Assembly: GCF_900182585.1 (NCBI RefSeq)
Contig: NZ_FXTM01000010.1
Span: 1 to 60,001, forward strand
Origin: Balnearium lithotrophicum
Lineage (GTDB): Bacteria > Aquificota > Aquificia > Desulfurobacteriales > Desulfurobacteriaceae
Reading direction: 5' to 3'
Length of the DNA: 60,001 bases
In this document: one piece after another, positions 8,036-16,747 of the stretch
Layout of the letters: each line of letters begins with the position of its first letter
Position numbering within the stretch: position 1 is the first letter of the stretch
Position numbers and translations under genes: made by a program
The notes under the pieces: generated by a model
Told to the model about the DNA's origin: nothing
The model's input: only the letters and a program-made list of their open reading frames with translations
Database searches by the model: none

Positions 8036-8554
8036 ATGGATATAAAGAAAATCCCACCGGGTAAGAACCCACCTGACGACATCTTTGCAGTTATTGAAAT
8101 ACCTCAGGGGTCAAACGTTAAGTACGAGGTTGACAAGGAAAGCGGAGCTATTTTTGTAGATAGGTTTCTCTTTACACCAATGTTCTACCCGGCAAACTAC
8201 GGCTTTGTCCCCAACACACTTGCCGACGATGGAGACCCTATCGACGTTTTGGTAATTTCAAGACAGCCTGTTGTTCCGGGAAGCGTTATAAGGTGCAGGC
8301 CCATAGGTGTATTAGTTATGGAGGATGAGAGCGGTAAGGACGAGAAAATTCTTGCCGTTCCGGTGGACAAGTTGGACTTAACATTTAAGAACGTTAAGGA
8401 GATAACGGACCTTCCTGAGGCAACCCTCAACGAAATTAAGCACTTCTTTGAACACTACAAGGATTTAGAGCCCGGTAAGTGGGTTAAGGTTAAGGAGTTT
8501 AGGGGAAGTGAAGAGGCTAAGGAGATGATAAAGAAAGCTATTGAAAATTTCTAA
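8036..8554 (+). CDS. ppa: Inorganic pyrophosphatase (soluble, family I)
   Basis: A 172-residue cytosolic family I pyrophosphatase hydrolysing PPi to phosphate. The signature DGDPIDVLV is at about 64-72, and the active-site ENPKYDVDKE-type region corresponds to [10 protein letters not shown] near residue 28. Length matches the hexameric bacterial enzymes. It is preceded by GGGAGGTC as ribosome binding site and by its own promoter, and is followed closely by tRNA-Met. It may support the pyrophosphate-releasing ATP sulfurylase encoded at 40-42 kb, as well as polymer synthesis. Confidence 0.95.
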   Translation: MDIKKIPPGKNPPDDIFAVIEIPQGSNVKYEVDKESGAIFVDRFLFTPMFYPANYGFVPNTLADDGDPIDVLVISRQPVVPGSVIRCRPIGVLVMEDESGKDEKILAVPVDKLDLTFKNVKEITDLPEATLNEIKHFFEHYKDLEPGKWVKVKEFRGSEEAKEMIKKAIENF

Positions 8555-8568
8555 GTTAGGGCTATATT
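8541..8568 (+). promoter_or_regulatory. Candidate promoter for tRNA-Met
   Basis: TTGAAA (8541-8546) and TATATT (8563-8568) with a 16-base spacer lie across the end of ppa, 13 bp before the tRNA. This would allow tRNA synthesis independent of ppa. Confidence 0.4.
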
Positions 8569-8581
8569 TTTCACTGCAAGT

Positions 8582-8658
8582 GGCGACGTGGCTCAGGTGG
8601 TTAGAGCGGGCGGCTCATACCCGCCAGGTCGGTGGTTCGACTCCACCCGTCGCCACCA
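8582..8658 (+). tRNA. tRNA-Met (anticodon CAT)
   Basis: A 77-nt cloverleaf: acceptor GGCGACG with CGTCGCC, D stem GCTC/GAGC, anticodon stem GGCGG/CCGCC with loop CTCATAC (anticodon CAT), T-loop TTCGACT, and encoded CCA. A G1-C72 pair excludes initiator tRNA, which has a mismatch there. The acceptor resembles elongator tRNA-Met. A lysidine-modified tRNA-Ile2 shares this anticodon and is not fully excluded. Confidence 0.93.
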
Positions 8659-8674
8659 ATTTTTATTTCTTTAG

Positions 8675-10024
8675 ATGGAAAACCTTAGAGATAAAGTTTT
8701 AAAAACGATAGATAAGTTTTCCCTCATTCACAAAGGTTCAAAGGTTCTTGTTGCCCTTTCCGGTGGTCCTGACTCTGTAACCCTCCTTCACTTGTTAAAT
8801 CAATTGAAAGATAGATTATCCGTTGAAGTTGCAGCTGTTCACGTTAACCACATGTTAAGGGGGGAGGAGTCTGAAAGGGACGAGCAGTTTGTGAGAGAGC
8901 TCTGCAGAAGCTGGAAAGTTCCACTGTTTGTTGAAAGGGTAAACGTACCTGGAATATCCAAAGGAAAGAACGTCGAAGCTGTTGCAAGGAGGGAAAGGTA
9001 CAGGAAGTTTAAAGAAGTTCTTGAAAGTTGGAAAGGGGATTTAGTTGCTTTAGGACATACTGCTTCAGACTTAACAGAAACTGTCCTCTTAAATTTAACA
9101 AGGGGAACGGGTCTTAAGGGATTGAGGGGTTTCCTTCCTAAGAGGGACGTTTTTATCAGGCCTTTATTTGAAGTTAAGAGAGAAGAAGTCGAGAACTATA
9201 TTAGAGAGAACAAAATTCCCTTTGTTGTTGATAGCTCAAACTTAGAAACGAAGTACGAAAGAAACCTTTTGAGAATTGAGATTGTTCCCATTTTGAAGAA
9301 AATTAATCCATCTCTTGAAGATGCCATTTTGAGAGAAACTGAAATACTAAGGGAGATAGAGGACTTTGTCTCTTCCGAAGTAAAAAATTTGGTTTCAGCC
9401 TATTTAAAGAAAGAGAAGTTTTGCATTCCTATAAGTACTGTTAAGCAAATTCATCCATTCCTTTTTTCTGAGGTACTTAGAGAGGCTTACAGAAGAATTT
9501 CTACAAAGGAGCTCTCCTTTGAAAAGGTTCAACTTGTAAGAAAAATCCTTGAAAAGGAGGGCTACAGGGAAATTTTTCCCCACAGGGGATTTAAAATTTA
9601 CAAGGAACAGGAATTCTTTTGTATAGAAAAAGAAGGAAAGTTTGAAAAGTTTTCCTTTAAAGTCGATAATCTGCCAACCACTGTTGAAACTCCCCTTTAC
9701 AGGCTTTCATTCTACAAAAATAGAGGAATTCCTATCCTTACCGTCCGAGAGTTTGAAAAGAACGGTTTAATTGTTCGAAGCAGATTGCCAGGGGACAGAC
9801 TAATGTTTAAGGACTTTTCCAAAAAGTTAAAGAAGTTTCTCATAGAAAAGAGAGTTCCATTTTCAATTCGGGATAAAATACCTATTGTTGAAACCTCAGG
9901 AAGAATTATCTTTATTCCTAACCTTTACGCACGAAGAGTCAATTCGCCAGAGTTTATAGGAGTTGAGTTTGAGGAGAAGGCTGAGAGTTCTAATTCCAGA
10001 GGAGAGGATTCGAAAGAGAGTTGA
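8675..10024 (+). CDS. tilS: tRNA(Ile)-lysidine synthase TilS
   Basis: A 449-residue N-type ATP pyrophosphatase that converts C34 of tRNA-Ile(CAU) to lysidine. The PP-loop motif SGGPDS is at about 29-34, followed by HVNHMLRG and GHTASDLTETVLLNL motifs. A C-terminal substrate-binding region ends with KLKKFLIEKRVP. The ATG at 8675 sits 16 bp after the tRNA, with a weak ribosome binding site. The next gene, hpt, starts inside its 3' end, an arrangement typical of the tilS-hpt-ftsH run. Confidence 0.95.
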   Translation: MENLRDKVLKTIDKFSLIHKGSKVLVALSGGPDSVTLLHLLNQLKDRLSVEVAAVHVNHMLRGEESERDEQFVRELCRSWKVPLFVERVNVPGISKGKNVEAVARRERYRKFKEVLESWKGDLVALGHTASDLTETVLLNLTRGTGLKGLRGFLPKRDVFIRPLFEVKREEVENYIRENKIPFVVDSSNLETKYERNLLRIEIVPILKKINPSLEDAILRETEILREIEDFVSSEVKNLVSAYLKKEKFCIPISTVKQIHPFLFSEVLREAYRRISTKELSFEKVQLVRKILEKEGYREIFPHRGFKIYKEQEFFCIEKEGKFEKFSFKVDNLPTTVETPLYRLSFYKNRGIPILTVREFEKNGLIVRSRLPGDRLMFKDFSKKLKKFLIEKRVPFSIRDKIPIVETSGRIIFIPNLYARRVNSPEFIGVEFEEKAESSNSRGEDSKES

Positions 10025-10496
10025 GGAGCTCGGAAGGGAAATTCCAAAATCTATGGATTCTCCAGTTATTACTGTTGTTTCCCTATTAAAGGGAGCTCTC
10101 ATGTTCACCTCAGACCTAATAAGACACTTAAGGGCTGAAACTGAGGTTGATTTTTTTAGGGTAACGAGCTATTCAGGTAAAAGGAAAGGTAAACTTCAAA
10201 TCACTTATAGACCTGAAATTCCATTAAAGGGGAAGCACGTTTTAATAGTTGATGATATATTTGATACGGGAGAAACTCTCCATGCAGTTTACAGTGAAAT
10301 CCTGAAGGAAAAACCACTTACTGTTAAAACCTGCGTTCTACTCGACAAGGAAGTCAAAAAGAGAGTAAATTTAAAACCTGACTTTGTAGGTTTTAAAATA
10401 CCAAACTACTTTGTTTTTGGTTATGGACTGGATTTAAACGAAATGTACAGAGACTTACCCTACATAGGATACTTTGAAGGAGATGGAAATGAATAA
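9963..10496 (+). CDS. hpt: Hypoxanthine phosphoribosyltransferase
   Basis: A 177-residue type I phosphoribosyltransferase for purine salvage (hypoxanthine or guanine plus PRPP). The PRPP-binding motif VLIVDDIFDTGET lies near 92-104, and SLLKGA and DFFRVTSY motifs precede it. It overlaps the tilS 3' end by 62 bp in another frame. Start is uncertain: TTG at 9963 is the longest, but AGGAG at 9958-9962 is better spaced for the TTG at 9969. It overlaps the start of the ftsH reading frame. Confidence 0.92.
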   Translation: MSLRRRLRVLIPEERIRKRVEELGREIPKSMDSPVITVVSLLKGALMFTSDLIRHLRAETEVDFFRVTSYSGKRKGKLQITYRPEIPLKGKHVLIVDDIFDTGETLHAVYSEILKEKPLTVKTCVLLDKEVKKRVNLKPDFVGFKIPNYFVFGYGLDLNEMYRDLPYIGYFEGDGNE

Positions 10497-12375
10497 GTTC
10501 AAGGAAATAGGAAAGAACGTAGCCCTTTGGCTGGCAATTGCCCTTATGATTATCTTAGCCTTTAACTTCTTCAACTCAAACAGTTTTAAGAGACCTGTAG
10601 AGCCATTCTCAACATTTGTAACTCAAGTAGAAAAGGGAGAGGTTAAAAAGGTAGTTATTCAGGGACAAAAGATTGTAGGAGTTACAAAAAACGGAGAGAC
10701 CTTTGAAACGTACCTTCCTCCCGGCTACAACGAAATTGTAAAGAAGATGACCAACAAAGGCGTTGAGATTGTTGTAAAACCTGAGGAGGGAAGTCCTTGG
10801 TATATAACAGTTTTAGTTTCATGGCTTCCTATGATTTTCCTCATCCTCCTCTGGCTCAGTATGATGAGGCAGATGAGTGCAGGAAGCAGCAAGGCGCTAT
10901 CCTTTGCTAAGAGTAGGGCAAAAATCTTCATAGACAACAAGCCTAAAGTTACTTTTAAGGACGTTGCAGGAATTGAGGAGGTTAAGGAGGAAGTAGCCGA
11001 AATTGTCGATTTCCTGAGAAATCCGAAGAAGTACCAGCAGTTAGGGGGAAGGATTCCTAAAGGTGTTTTACTTGCTGGAGCTCCCGGAACCGGAAAGACG
11101 CTCCTTGCAAAAGCCATTGCAGGGGAGGCCAACGTTCCATTTCTATCTGTCAGCGGTTCTGAGTTCGTTGAAATGTTTGTAGGAGTTGGAGCTTCAAGGG
11201 TAAGGGACCTCTTCGAACAGGCGAAAAAACACGCTCCTTGCATCGTCTTTATAGACGAGATAGATGCAGTCGGAAGAAAAAGGGGAGCTGGAATAAGTGG
11301 CGGTCACGACGAGAGGGAGCAGACTTTAAATCAACTGTTGGTTGAAATGGACGGTTTTGAGAGCTCCGATGGAATAATTGTTATTGCAGCTACCAACAGA
11401 CCGGACATTCTTGACCCTGCCCTCTTAAGGCCAGGAAGGTTTGACAGGCAGATTTACGTTCCACTTCCTGACGTTAGGGGAAGGTACGAAATTCTGAAGA
11501 TACACACGAAAAACAAGCCCCTTGCTGAGGATGTTGACCTTGAAGTTATTGCCCGTTCAACTCCTGGATTCTCCGGGGCAGACCTTGCAAATATAGTTAA
11601 CGAGGCAGCTCTCATAGCAGCAAGGAAGAACCACGGAAAGATAACGATGGAGGACTTTGAGGAGGCAAAGGACAAGGTTACGATGGGGATAGAGAGAAGG
11701 AGTATGGTTCTCTCTGAGCAGGAAAAGATAACAACTGCTTACCACGAGGCAGGTCATGCCCTTGTTGCAAAACTTCTTCCAAATGCAGACAAAGTTCACA
11801 AGGTTACGATAATACCAAGGGGTAGAGCTCTTGGTGTAACCCAGCAGTTACCTGAGGAGGATAGATACACGTACACCAAGGAGTACCTACTTGACAGGCT
11901 TGCAGTCCTCTTTGGAGGAAGGGTTGCAGAGGAGTTAGCCCTTGGAACGATTTCAACTGGAGCTGGGAACGACATTGAGAGGGCAACAGAAATTGCAAGG
12001 AAGATGGTGGCTGAATGGGGAATGAGCGAAAAAATAGGACCACTATCTGTTAAGTTGAAGGAACAGTTTGGAGAGCCTGTTGAATTTGTAAGTGAGGAGA
12101 TGAGGAAGCTGATTGATAGAGAAGTTAAGAGAATAATAACTGAAACCTACAACAGAACAAAGGAAATACTCTCCCAGAATATGGATAAGTTGGAAAACCT
12201 TGCTAAGGCCCTTCTTGAGAGAGAAACTTTAACTGGTGATGAGATAGATAGGGCTATAAGGGGAGAGCTCTCAGAAACCCCAAAGGAACCTCCGAAGGGG
12301 GGAGGCTCTTTGAACACTGAAGGAAAGCAAAAGGACATAGGCAATTTAGGTCTTAATCCACAGCTGGAGGCTTAA
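10489..12375 (+). CDS. ftsH: ATP-dependent zinc metalloprotease FtsH
   Basis: A 628-residue membrane AAA protease for quality control. Two N-terminal helices flank a short periplasmic part. The AAA module has Walker A GAPGTGKT (about 198), Walker [13 protein letters not shown] and the second region of homology [20 protein letters not shown]. The peptidase has the zinc motif HEAGH near 422. I chose the ATG at 10489 because AAGGAG (10477-10482) is spaced for it; the in-frame TTG at 10474 lies before this site. It overlaps hpt by 8 bp. Confidence 0.96.
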   Translation: MNKFKEIGKNVALWLAIALMIILAFNFFNSNSFKRPVEPFSTFVTQVEKGEVKKVVIQGQKIVGVTKNGETFETYLPPGYNEIVKKMTNKGVEIVVKPEEGSPWYITVLVSWLPMIFLILLWLSMMRQMSAGSSKALSFAKSRAKIFIDNKPKVTFKDVAGIEEVKEEVAEIVDFLRNPKKYQQLGGRIPKGVLLAGAPGTGKTLLAKAIAGEANVPFLSVSGSEFVEMFVGVGASRVRDLFEQAKKHAPCIVFIDEIDAVGRKRGAGISGGHDEREQTLNQLLVEMDGFESSDGIIVIAATNRPDILDPALLRPGRFDRQIYVPLPDVRGRYEILKIHTKNKPLAEDVDLEVIARSTPGFSGADLANIVNEAALIAARKNHGKITMEDFEEAKDKVTMGIERRSMVLSEQEKITTAYHEAGHALVAKLLPNADKVHKVTIIPRGRALGVTQQLPEEDRYTYTKEYLLDRLAVLFGGRVAEELALGTISTGAGNDIERATEIARKMVAEWGMSEKIGPLSVKLKEQFGEPVEFVSEEMRKLIDREVKRIITETYNRTKEILSQNMDKLENLAKALLERETLTGDEIDRAIRGELSETPKEPPKGGGSLNTEGKQKDIGNLGLNPQLEA

Positions 12376-12378
12376 CCT

Positions 12379-12939
12379 GTGATAGATAGAGAGAGAATAG
12401 AAAAGGCTGTTAAGGAAATCCTCATTGCAATAGGAGAAGACCCAGACAGAGAAGGCCTTAAGGAAACGCCTAAAAGAGTTGCAAAAATGTACGAAGAAGT
12501 TTTGTCAGGTTACAGCGATAACCCTGAGAATCACCTGGTTTTATTTACGGAGAAGTACGATGAGATGATAATCGTTAAGGACATTCCCATCTACTCAATG
12601 TGCGAACATCACATGCTCCCGTTCTTTGGAAGAGCTCACGTTGCATACATTCCAAACGACAACAAGGTTACAGGGCTTTCTAAAATTGCAAGAATTGTTG
12701 ATGTTTACGCTAAGAGGCTTCAGCTTCAGGAGAGGATGACGGAGCAGATAGCAAATGCAATTATGGAAAAACTCAGAGCAAAAGGGGTAATGGTTGTTAT
12801 TGAAGCACAGCACCTCTGTATGATAATGAGGGGAGTGAAAAAAACAGGCTCTTACACGGTAACGAGTGCAGTGAAGGGCGTTATGAGAAACGAACCTACA
12901 AGAATGGAAGCCCTATTCCTGATAAAGGGTAGGCAATGA
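12379..12939 (+). CDS. folE: GTP cyclohydrolase I
   Basis: A 186-residue enzyme converting GTP to dihydroneopterin triphosphate, first step of folate synthesis. Zinc ligands are visible in [10 protein letters not shown] (Cys75 and His78) and [10 protein letters not shown] (Cys near 146), and the family motif MTEQIANAI is present. The GTG start is supported by GGAGG (12366-12370) eight bases upstream. It follows ftsH by 3 bp and overlaps the next gene by ATGA, so it belongs to the same operon. Confidence 0.96.
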   Translation: MIDRERIEKAVKEILIAIGEDPDREGLKETPKRVAKMYEEVLSGYSDNPENHLVLFTEKYDEMIIVKDIPIYSMCEHHMLPFFGRAHVAYIPNDNKVTGLSKIARIVDVYAKRLQLQERMTEQIANAIMEKLRAKGVMVVIEAQHLCMIMRGVKKTGSYTVTSAVKGVMRNEPTRMEALFLIKGRQ

Positions 12940-13754
12940 GAAAGTTTCTTCCCCTTTTTTTAATTGCTTCTTTTCTCCTATCTTCCTGCTCGTCAATCTT
13001 TGGAAGTTCAAAGGAAAGTGGGGTAAGAAAAGCTTCTCCCGTAATTCCTGAGGAAGTTAAGGAGAAGAAACCTACAAAGGAGGAGAAAGCGGAAGGGTAT
13101 TACCAGATTGGCGTTTCCTATCTAAAGTTAGGTGAAATTCCCCTATCCCTTAACTACCTATTTAAAGCAAGGGAACTAAAACCTGACGACCCCAAAATCT
13201 ACAATGCAATTGGCTTAGCCTTCATCGAGAGGGGGAACTTAGATAAGGCGGAAAAGTACATAAAGAAGGCCATTTCAATGAAGGAGGACTTCTCGGAGGC
13301 ATGGTTAAACTTAGGTATTCTATACGAGGAGAAAAAGAAGTTTCAGAAAGCTAAAGAGTGTTACGAAAAGGCACTTTCAAATCCCCTCTACCTAACTCCA
13401 GAGGCGGCTTACTACAGGTTAGCTCTCCTCTATGAGAAGGAGGGAAATCTTGAGATGGCAAAGAGGGAACTTTCTCTGGCAATTAGAAACAATACAGATT
13501 TCTTTCCAGCCTATGTTGAGCTTGCAAAAATCTTAGAGAGGGAAGGAAAGAATGAAAAAGCTAAGGAGATTTACTACAACTTGATAGAGCTCTTTCCAAA
13601 CAATCAGTATCCTTATTGTGCTCTTGGCGAACTTTACAAAAAGGAGGGTAAGTACAGGGAAGCAAAGAAGTATTTAGGTAAGTGTATTTCTATAGCTCCA
13701 AAATCTCCCCTATCTGCGAAGGCCAGAGCTGAGTTGGAGGAATTGGGTGAGTAG
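12936..13754 (+). CDS. TPR-repeat lipoprotein
   Basis: A 272-residue protein with a type II signal peptide: a hydrophobic stretch ending LLSSC, the lipobox cysteine at about 18. A Ser/Lys/Pro linker follows, then five or six tetratricopeptide repeats from about residue 50 to the end ([53 protein letters not shown] and others). Such proteins act as scaffolds at the envelope; PilF/PilW pilotins and cell-division scaffolds have this form. No partner can be named. It is coupled to folE by ATGA overlap. Confidence 0.82.
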   Translation: MRKFLPLFLIASFLLSSCSSIFGSSKESGVRKASPVIPEEVKEKKPTKEEKAEGYYQIGVSYLKLGEIPLSLNYLFKARELKPDDPKIYNAIGLAFIERGNLDKAEKYIKKAISMKEDFSEAWLNLGILYEEKKKFQKAKECYEKALSNPLYLTPEAAYYRLALLYEKEGNLEMAKRELSLAIRNNTDFFPAYVELAKILEREGKNEKAKEIYYNLIELFPNNQYPYCALGELYKKEGKYREAKKYLGKCISIAPKSPLSAKARAELEELGE

Positions 13755-14460
13755 ATTCTTTTTTTACATTCTAAGTTTCTTACTTCTATTAGTAATCTTT
13801 GTAAATTCAGTTATTTACATAAAGTTTTCCTCCATCGATAGGTCGTTTTCAAAAGACTTAACTTCGAAGGGAATTTTTGTTAGGCACTTAAGGAATAAAT
13901 CGGCCTCTTTAGAGTCTCTGGAGAATGGAACAGAAAAACTTCCAACTTATGTCCTTAGACAAGTTTCCAATTTGGAAAATGTAATTTCAAATTACTTCAT
14001 GAGGATAAAAAATGGAACAGATTACGTTTTAGCTCTTCCCTTTGATTTTGTACAATCAGAAGATTCCTATGCCTACTCCCTGTTAACCTTCTATCCTTTG
14101 GAATGGGAATTTGCAAAGCTTAACATTCAAGGGTTTAGTTTCTATCCTAAATATGTTCTTTACTGTAACGGATTTTTTCTGATAAGTTACAAATTAAAGG
14201 GGGTATTCCCCCGTCAAATTGAAAAAGGCAATTTAAACGAGTACGGGATAATTGCAGTACCGGTCTCACAGAATAAGGTTGAATTAAAACCGTTTGATTC
14301 GAATAAAGGTTGTTTAGAGGACGGGTTCGTATTTAACCTTGATGGTGACTTTTCAGGAATCTGTACAGGTGATAAATTTTTATCCACACAGGAAATTTAT
14401 GACTTACTCAATTCAACGTGTAAATTAATTTACGGGGAGGGTGACTATGGCGATTTATAG
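13747..14460 (+). CDS. Membrane-anchored protein of unknown function
   Basis: A 237-residue protein with one N-terminal membrane helix (about 4-26) and an extracytoplasmic remainder. I do not recognise the family. The C-terminal LEDGFVFNLDGDFSGICTG resembles the strand pattern near the end of trypsin-like folds (G-x-V-hydrophobic-N-x-DG-x-x-x-GI), but no catalytic Ser, His or Asp motif is convincing. The GTG start overlaps the TPR lipoprotein by 8 bp, suggesting cotranslation and perhaps a joint envelope role. It overlaps the following small membrane protein. Confidence 0.6.
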   Translation: MSRFFFYILSFLLLLVIFVNSVIYIKFSSIDRSFSKDLTSKGIFVRHLRNKSASLESLENGTEKLPTYVLRQVSNLENVISNYFMRIKNGTDYVLALPFDFVQSEDSYAYSLLTFYPLEWEFAKLNIQGFSFYPKYVLYCNGFFLISYKLKGVFPRQIEKGNLNEYGIIAVPVSQNKVELKPFDSNKGCLEDGFVFNLDGDFSGICTGDKFLSTQEIYDLLNSTCKLIYGEGDYGDL

Positions 14461-14698
14461 AGCCAAAACTGACAGCTGGTACGTAGAGAGAATAACGTCT
14501 TTTCTTGCAGGCTTTTTCGTATTCTTCAGCGTAATTTTGGGACTTATTACTGGAAACAAGTATTTCTTCTACTTTACAGCTTTTGTTGGCTTTATGCTTA
14601 TGTTTTATGCAGTCACAGGGATATGCCCATCATCCATCCTCATTCACAAGTTGGGAGTTCCTTCCCTTTTGGAAAGGTACTGTGGAAAAGAGAAGTAA
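14447..14698 (+). CDS. DUF2892-type small membrane protein
   Basis: An 83-residue protein with two membrane helices and the family hallmark TGICPSSIL near the C-terminus, as in the membrane part of YgaP-like proteins. The ATG at 14447 is favoured by GGAGG at 14436-14440, six bases upstream, over the GTG at 14441. Function is unknown; relatives sit next to rhodanese or thioredoxin-type genes. It is the last gene of the tilS run, ending just before the tRNA-Thr promoter. Confidence 0.72.
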   Translation: MAIYRAKTDSWYVERITSFLAGFFVFFSVILGLITGNKYFFYFTAFVGFMLMFYAVTGICPSSILIHKLGVPSLLERYCGKEK

Positions 14699-14699
14699 C

Positions 14700-14729
14700 T
14701 TGACAACGGATAATTCAAAAGTATTTAAT
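14700..14729 (+). promoter_or_regulatory. Promoter of tRNA-Thr
   Basis: Perfect TTGACA (14700-14705) and TTTAAT (14724-14729, 5 of 6 matches to TATAAT) with an 18-base spacer end 8 bp before the tRNA 5' end, so the start site would be almost at the mature end. Confidence 0.55.
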
Positions 14730-14737
14730 CTTATTAA

Positions 14738-14813
14738 GCTGGCGTAGCTCAGTTGGCAGAGCGGGGCACTCGTAATGCCCAGGTCGGGGGTTCAAGTCCC
14801 CCCGCCAGCACCA
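14738..14813 (+). tRNA. tRNA-Thr (anticodon CGT)
   Basis: A 76-nt cloverleaf: acceptor GCTGGCG with CGCCAGC, D stem GCTC/GAGC, anticodon stem GGGCA/TGCCC with loop CTCGTAA (anticodon CGT), T-loop TTCAAGT, encoded CCA. It borders an accessory islet, a common position for integrative elements. I searched by eye for a second copy of its 3' end as an attachment site within the islet and found none. Confidence 0.96.
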
Positions 14814-14957
14814 GCTGTAAACCAAGGAAAATCCCTCTCTCTCAAAGATTATCCCGCCAAAACTCCATTTGGAATTACTTGGAATCTTTTTGGAATTATT
14901 CGGAATTTTTGAGTGCAGTTTTGCACCCAATTTGCACCCAGTTTTATGCCTAAGAGC
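14814..14957 (-). other. Tract beside tRNA-Thr, possible remnant of an integrase 3' end
   Basis: The minus strand stays open here and reads KALRHKTGCKLGAKLH and onward into the tRNA. Lys/Gly-rich tails of this kind are seen where tyrosine-integrase genes end at a tRNA attachment site. No catalytic integrase motif is visible and the frame is cut by the IS256 insertion. The suggestion is weak. Confidence 0.25.
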
Positions 14958-14965
14958 TTTAGGAA
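14958..14965. repeat. Target-site duplication, left (TTTAGGAA)
   Basis: The 8-bp sequence TTTAGGAA directly precedes the left end of the IS256-family element and is repeated exactly at 16217-16224. This is the normal 8-bp duplication made by this family and shows a single, fairly recent insertion. Confidence 0.93.
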
Positions 14966-16216
14966 GGTAGTGTACGATATTTTGTGTAAGAAAGAGAAAT
15001 GGAGTAACCTCCTGGGGAATAACTCCGAAAAACCTAACCCCCCAGGAGGTAGAGATGAATCTTCCAGAGATTTTACCAGACCTTATTAAGGAAGTTGTAA
15101 AGCAAACGTTGGAAACCATCATGGTGGCAGAAAGAGAGGTGTTCATTAAAGAACACGGAGGAACGAAAAACGGGTTTTACGAGAGGAATCTGGATACGGC
15201 TCTTGGGAAGCTTGAAAACCTAAAAGTTCCAAGAGACAGAGAGGGAAGATTCAGAACGAAGCTGATAGAGCCGTACAAAAGAAGAGACATCAGCCTTGAG
15301 GACTTAATCCTCGGAATGTTTGCTTCAGGAATGAGTGCAAGGTCAGTAGCTCAAGCCCTTGAGAGCATATTTGAGCTTAAGTACTCCCCATCAACAATTA
15401 GTCAAATATCCCAAGTAACAGTAGAGGAGATAAACAAATGGAAGCAACGCAAACTTAAGAAGAGGTATGCAGTAATAATGCTTGACGGGATGTGGCTATC
15501 GGTCAGGAGGGACACAGTTGAGAAAGAAGTTGTTCTTTTCGTTCTCGGCATAGATAAGGAAGGATACAGAGAGATACTTGACTTTGATGTCAATCCGTCT
15601 GAGGGAGCCGAGAGCTGGTTGGAGATGATAAGAAGGCTTTATGAACGGGGAGTGAGAGAGGTTCTCCTTTTTGTAGCAGACGGAATTACCGGACTTGAGG
15701 AAAGGATAAAGGAGTACTTTCCGAAAGCTGACTTCCAGTCGTGCGTTGTTCACAAGGTCAGGAGCACTTTGAACAAAGTGAGAGCGAAGGACAGGAAGAA
15801 GATAGCAAAGGACTTGAAAAAGATATACCAGGTTTCTACAGAAGAAGAAGCTTTGAAAGGATTTGAGAAGTTTAAGAAGAAGTGGGAATCAAAGTATCCC
15901 AGAGTTGTGAAATCCTGGGAGCGGGAGATTTATAAACTCCTTACGTTTCTTAGGTATCCTGAGTCTGTGCAGAGAGTGATATATACAACGAACCTGATAG
16001 AGAGGACGATAAAGGAGATAAGAAAGAGGGTTAAGGTCATAGGAGCTTTACCGTCGGTCAGTTCTGTTGAAAAGTTTGTTTACTTAAGAGTAGCAATGCT
16101 TAACGATAGATGGTCTAACAGAGTGGTAAACGGCTTTCTGGAATCCAGAGAGGAGATTCAGGAGATGTTCCTCAGGAGATACTCCTAATGGCTTACACAA
16201 AATTATTGACACAACC
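14966..16216 (+). mobile_element. Complete IS256-family insertion sequence
   Basis: A 1251-bp element bounded by about 25-bp imperfect inverted repeats (left 14966-14990, right 16192-16216; both start GGT and contain ATTTTGTGTAAG at the inner end) and flanked by an 8-bp direct duplication. It holds one intact transposase gene. It appears complete and potentially active. Confidence 0.95.
15055..16188 (+). CDS. IS256 (Mutator)-family transposase
   Basis: A 377-residue DDE transposase. The catalytic Asp residues lie in VIMLDGMWLSV and LFVADGITGL, with the family C/H motif SCVVHKVR, and the Glu in the C-terminal TTNLIERTIKEIRKR. Length fits the family (about 380-420). A GGAGGT ribosome binding site lies just before the ATG. 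The gene is intact, and target duplications and terminal repeats are preserved, so the element may still move. Confidence 0.95.
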   Translation: MNLPEILPDLIKEVVKQTLETIMVAEREVFIKEHGGTKNGFYERNLDTALGKLENLKVPRDREGRFRTKLIEPYKRRDISLEDLILGMFASGMSARSVAQALESIFELKYSPSTISQISQVTVEEINKWKQRKLKKRYAVIMLDGMWLSVRRDTVEKEVVLFVLGIDKEGYREILDFDVNPSEGAESWLEMIRRLYERGVREVLLFVADGITGLEERIKEYFPKADFQSCVVHKVRSTLNKVRAKDRKKIAKDLKKIYQVSTEEEALKGFEKFKKKWESKYPRVVKSWEREIYKLLTFLRYPESVQRVIYTTNLIERTIKEIRKRVKVIGALPSVSSVEKFVYLRVAMLNDRWSNRVVNGFLESREEIQEMFLRRYS

Positions 16217-16224
16217 TTTAGGAA
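16217..16224. repeat. Target-site duplication, right (TTTAGGAA)
   Basis: Exact copy of 14958-14965 immediately after the right end of the IS256-family element. Confidence 0.93.
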
Positions 16225-16236
16225 TCTTTACGAAAG

Positions 16237-16250
16237 TTGATGGAGCTCTG
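16237..16250. repeat. 14-bp direct repeat, copy A
   Basis: TTGATGGAGCTCTG, identical to 16663-16676. Neighbouring bases are also loosely alike: on the minus strand TTTTGTC lies about 35 bp upstream of both. This suggests a longer diverged duplication of about 50 bp. Confidence 0.6.
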
Positions 16251-16380
16251 AGCTACGTTTAGTAGGCTCGGCGACGACACGACAAAACTTGGAGCAAAAT
16301 TCGCTTGTTTTTTGCGGTTCTCCCACCCGCAACTGGAGGCTTCAGGAAGGACCCGCTTTATGTCGCAAATTTGCCGCTAA

Positions 16381-16418
16381 AATGTCGTTAATCCCGTTTT
16401 TAGGGAATAGACGACATT
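16381..16418. other. 38-bp interrupted hairpin
   Basis: Outer arms AATGTCGT (16381-16388) and ACGACATT (16411-16418) are perfectly complementary, and TCCC (16392-16395) pairs with GGGA (16403-16406) inside. This may be an RNA element, a protein-binding site, or part of a terminator for rightward transcription from the IS256 side. Confidence 0.5.
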
Positions 16419-16602
16419 AATGTCCGTTTTTTGTCCGAGAAGTGTCCGAATCCTCAGTTGTTGTCATTTACAACGGAACTGTGGACCAGAAGCCCACAGT
16501 TGAAATACAACTTTCTCTCCTTTCGTTTCATAACCGTTGCATTAGCGTTGCAAATAGAATAAACGGTTAAGGATTTCCTCTATATTAGCCTTTCTCTTCT
16601 TA

Positions 16603-16743
16603 TTAGGTATAAGACCTAAGAGAACAGCCGATATTCGCCAAATTCTTAAACGATTTAAGGACTTGATGGAGCTCTGCCTTTGCTAAATACCTATCAGCTG
16701 AGGAATAGACAAAATTGCCCAAATTTTGCCCGAAAATTGCCAA
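16603..16743 (-). CDS. Possible 46-residue reading frame, unknown
   Basis: A TTG at 16743 preceded by AGAGGA opens a short frame containing YSSADRYLAKAELHQVL, an amphipathic helix-like stretch. It overlaps the end of the broken zinc-ribbon gene. Nothing identifies a function. It may be a fragment of a larger decayed gene, since similar wording occurs near copy A of the direct repeat. Confidence 0.2.
   Translation of the reverse strand: MAIFGQNLGNFVYSSADRYLAKAELHQVLKSFKNLANIGCSLRSYT
16663..16676. repeat. 14-bp direct repeat, copy B
   Basis: TTGATGGAGCTCTG, identical to 16237-16250 and 426 bp away. Copy B lies within a possible short reading frame (16603-16743, minus strand). Confidence 0.6.
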
Positions 16744-16747
16744 TCCT

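Larger units (their letters stand above)
16225..16602. other. Non-coding stretch with hairpins and repeated TGTC motifs
   Basis: No convincing gene is seen. It contains a hairpin at 16381-16418 (outer arms AATGTCGT/ACGACATT, inner TCCC/GGGA), a second at 16477-16501 (AACTGTGG/CCACAGTT, 9-nt loop), and several TGTCG/TGTCCG words between 16360 and 16450. A T-run (16427-16432) follows the first hairpin at a distance. TTGATGGAGCTCTG at 16237-16250 recurs at 16663-16676. It could be a control or attachment region of a decayed element, or encode a small RNA. Confidence 0.45.

Noticed and set aside
8582-8658. Initiator tRNA-fMet
   Set aside because: Position 1 pairs with 72 (G-C), whereas initiator tRNAs have a mismatch; elongator Met is more likely.
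14715-15146. 143-residue minus-strand frame across tRNA-Thr and the IS256 end
   Set aside because: It reads through a tRNA on the opposite strand (the familiar GDLNPRPG artefact) and into the IS; no ribosome binding site. Only the tract 14814-14957 was kept as a weak integrase-tail note.
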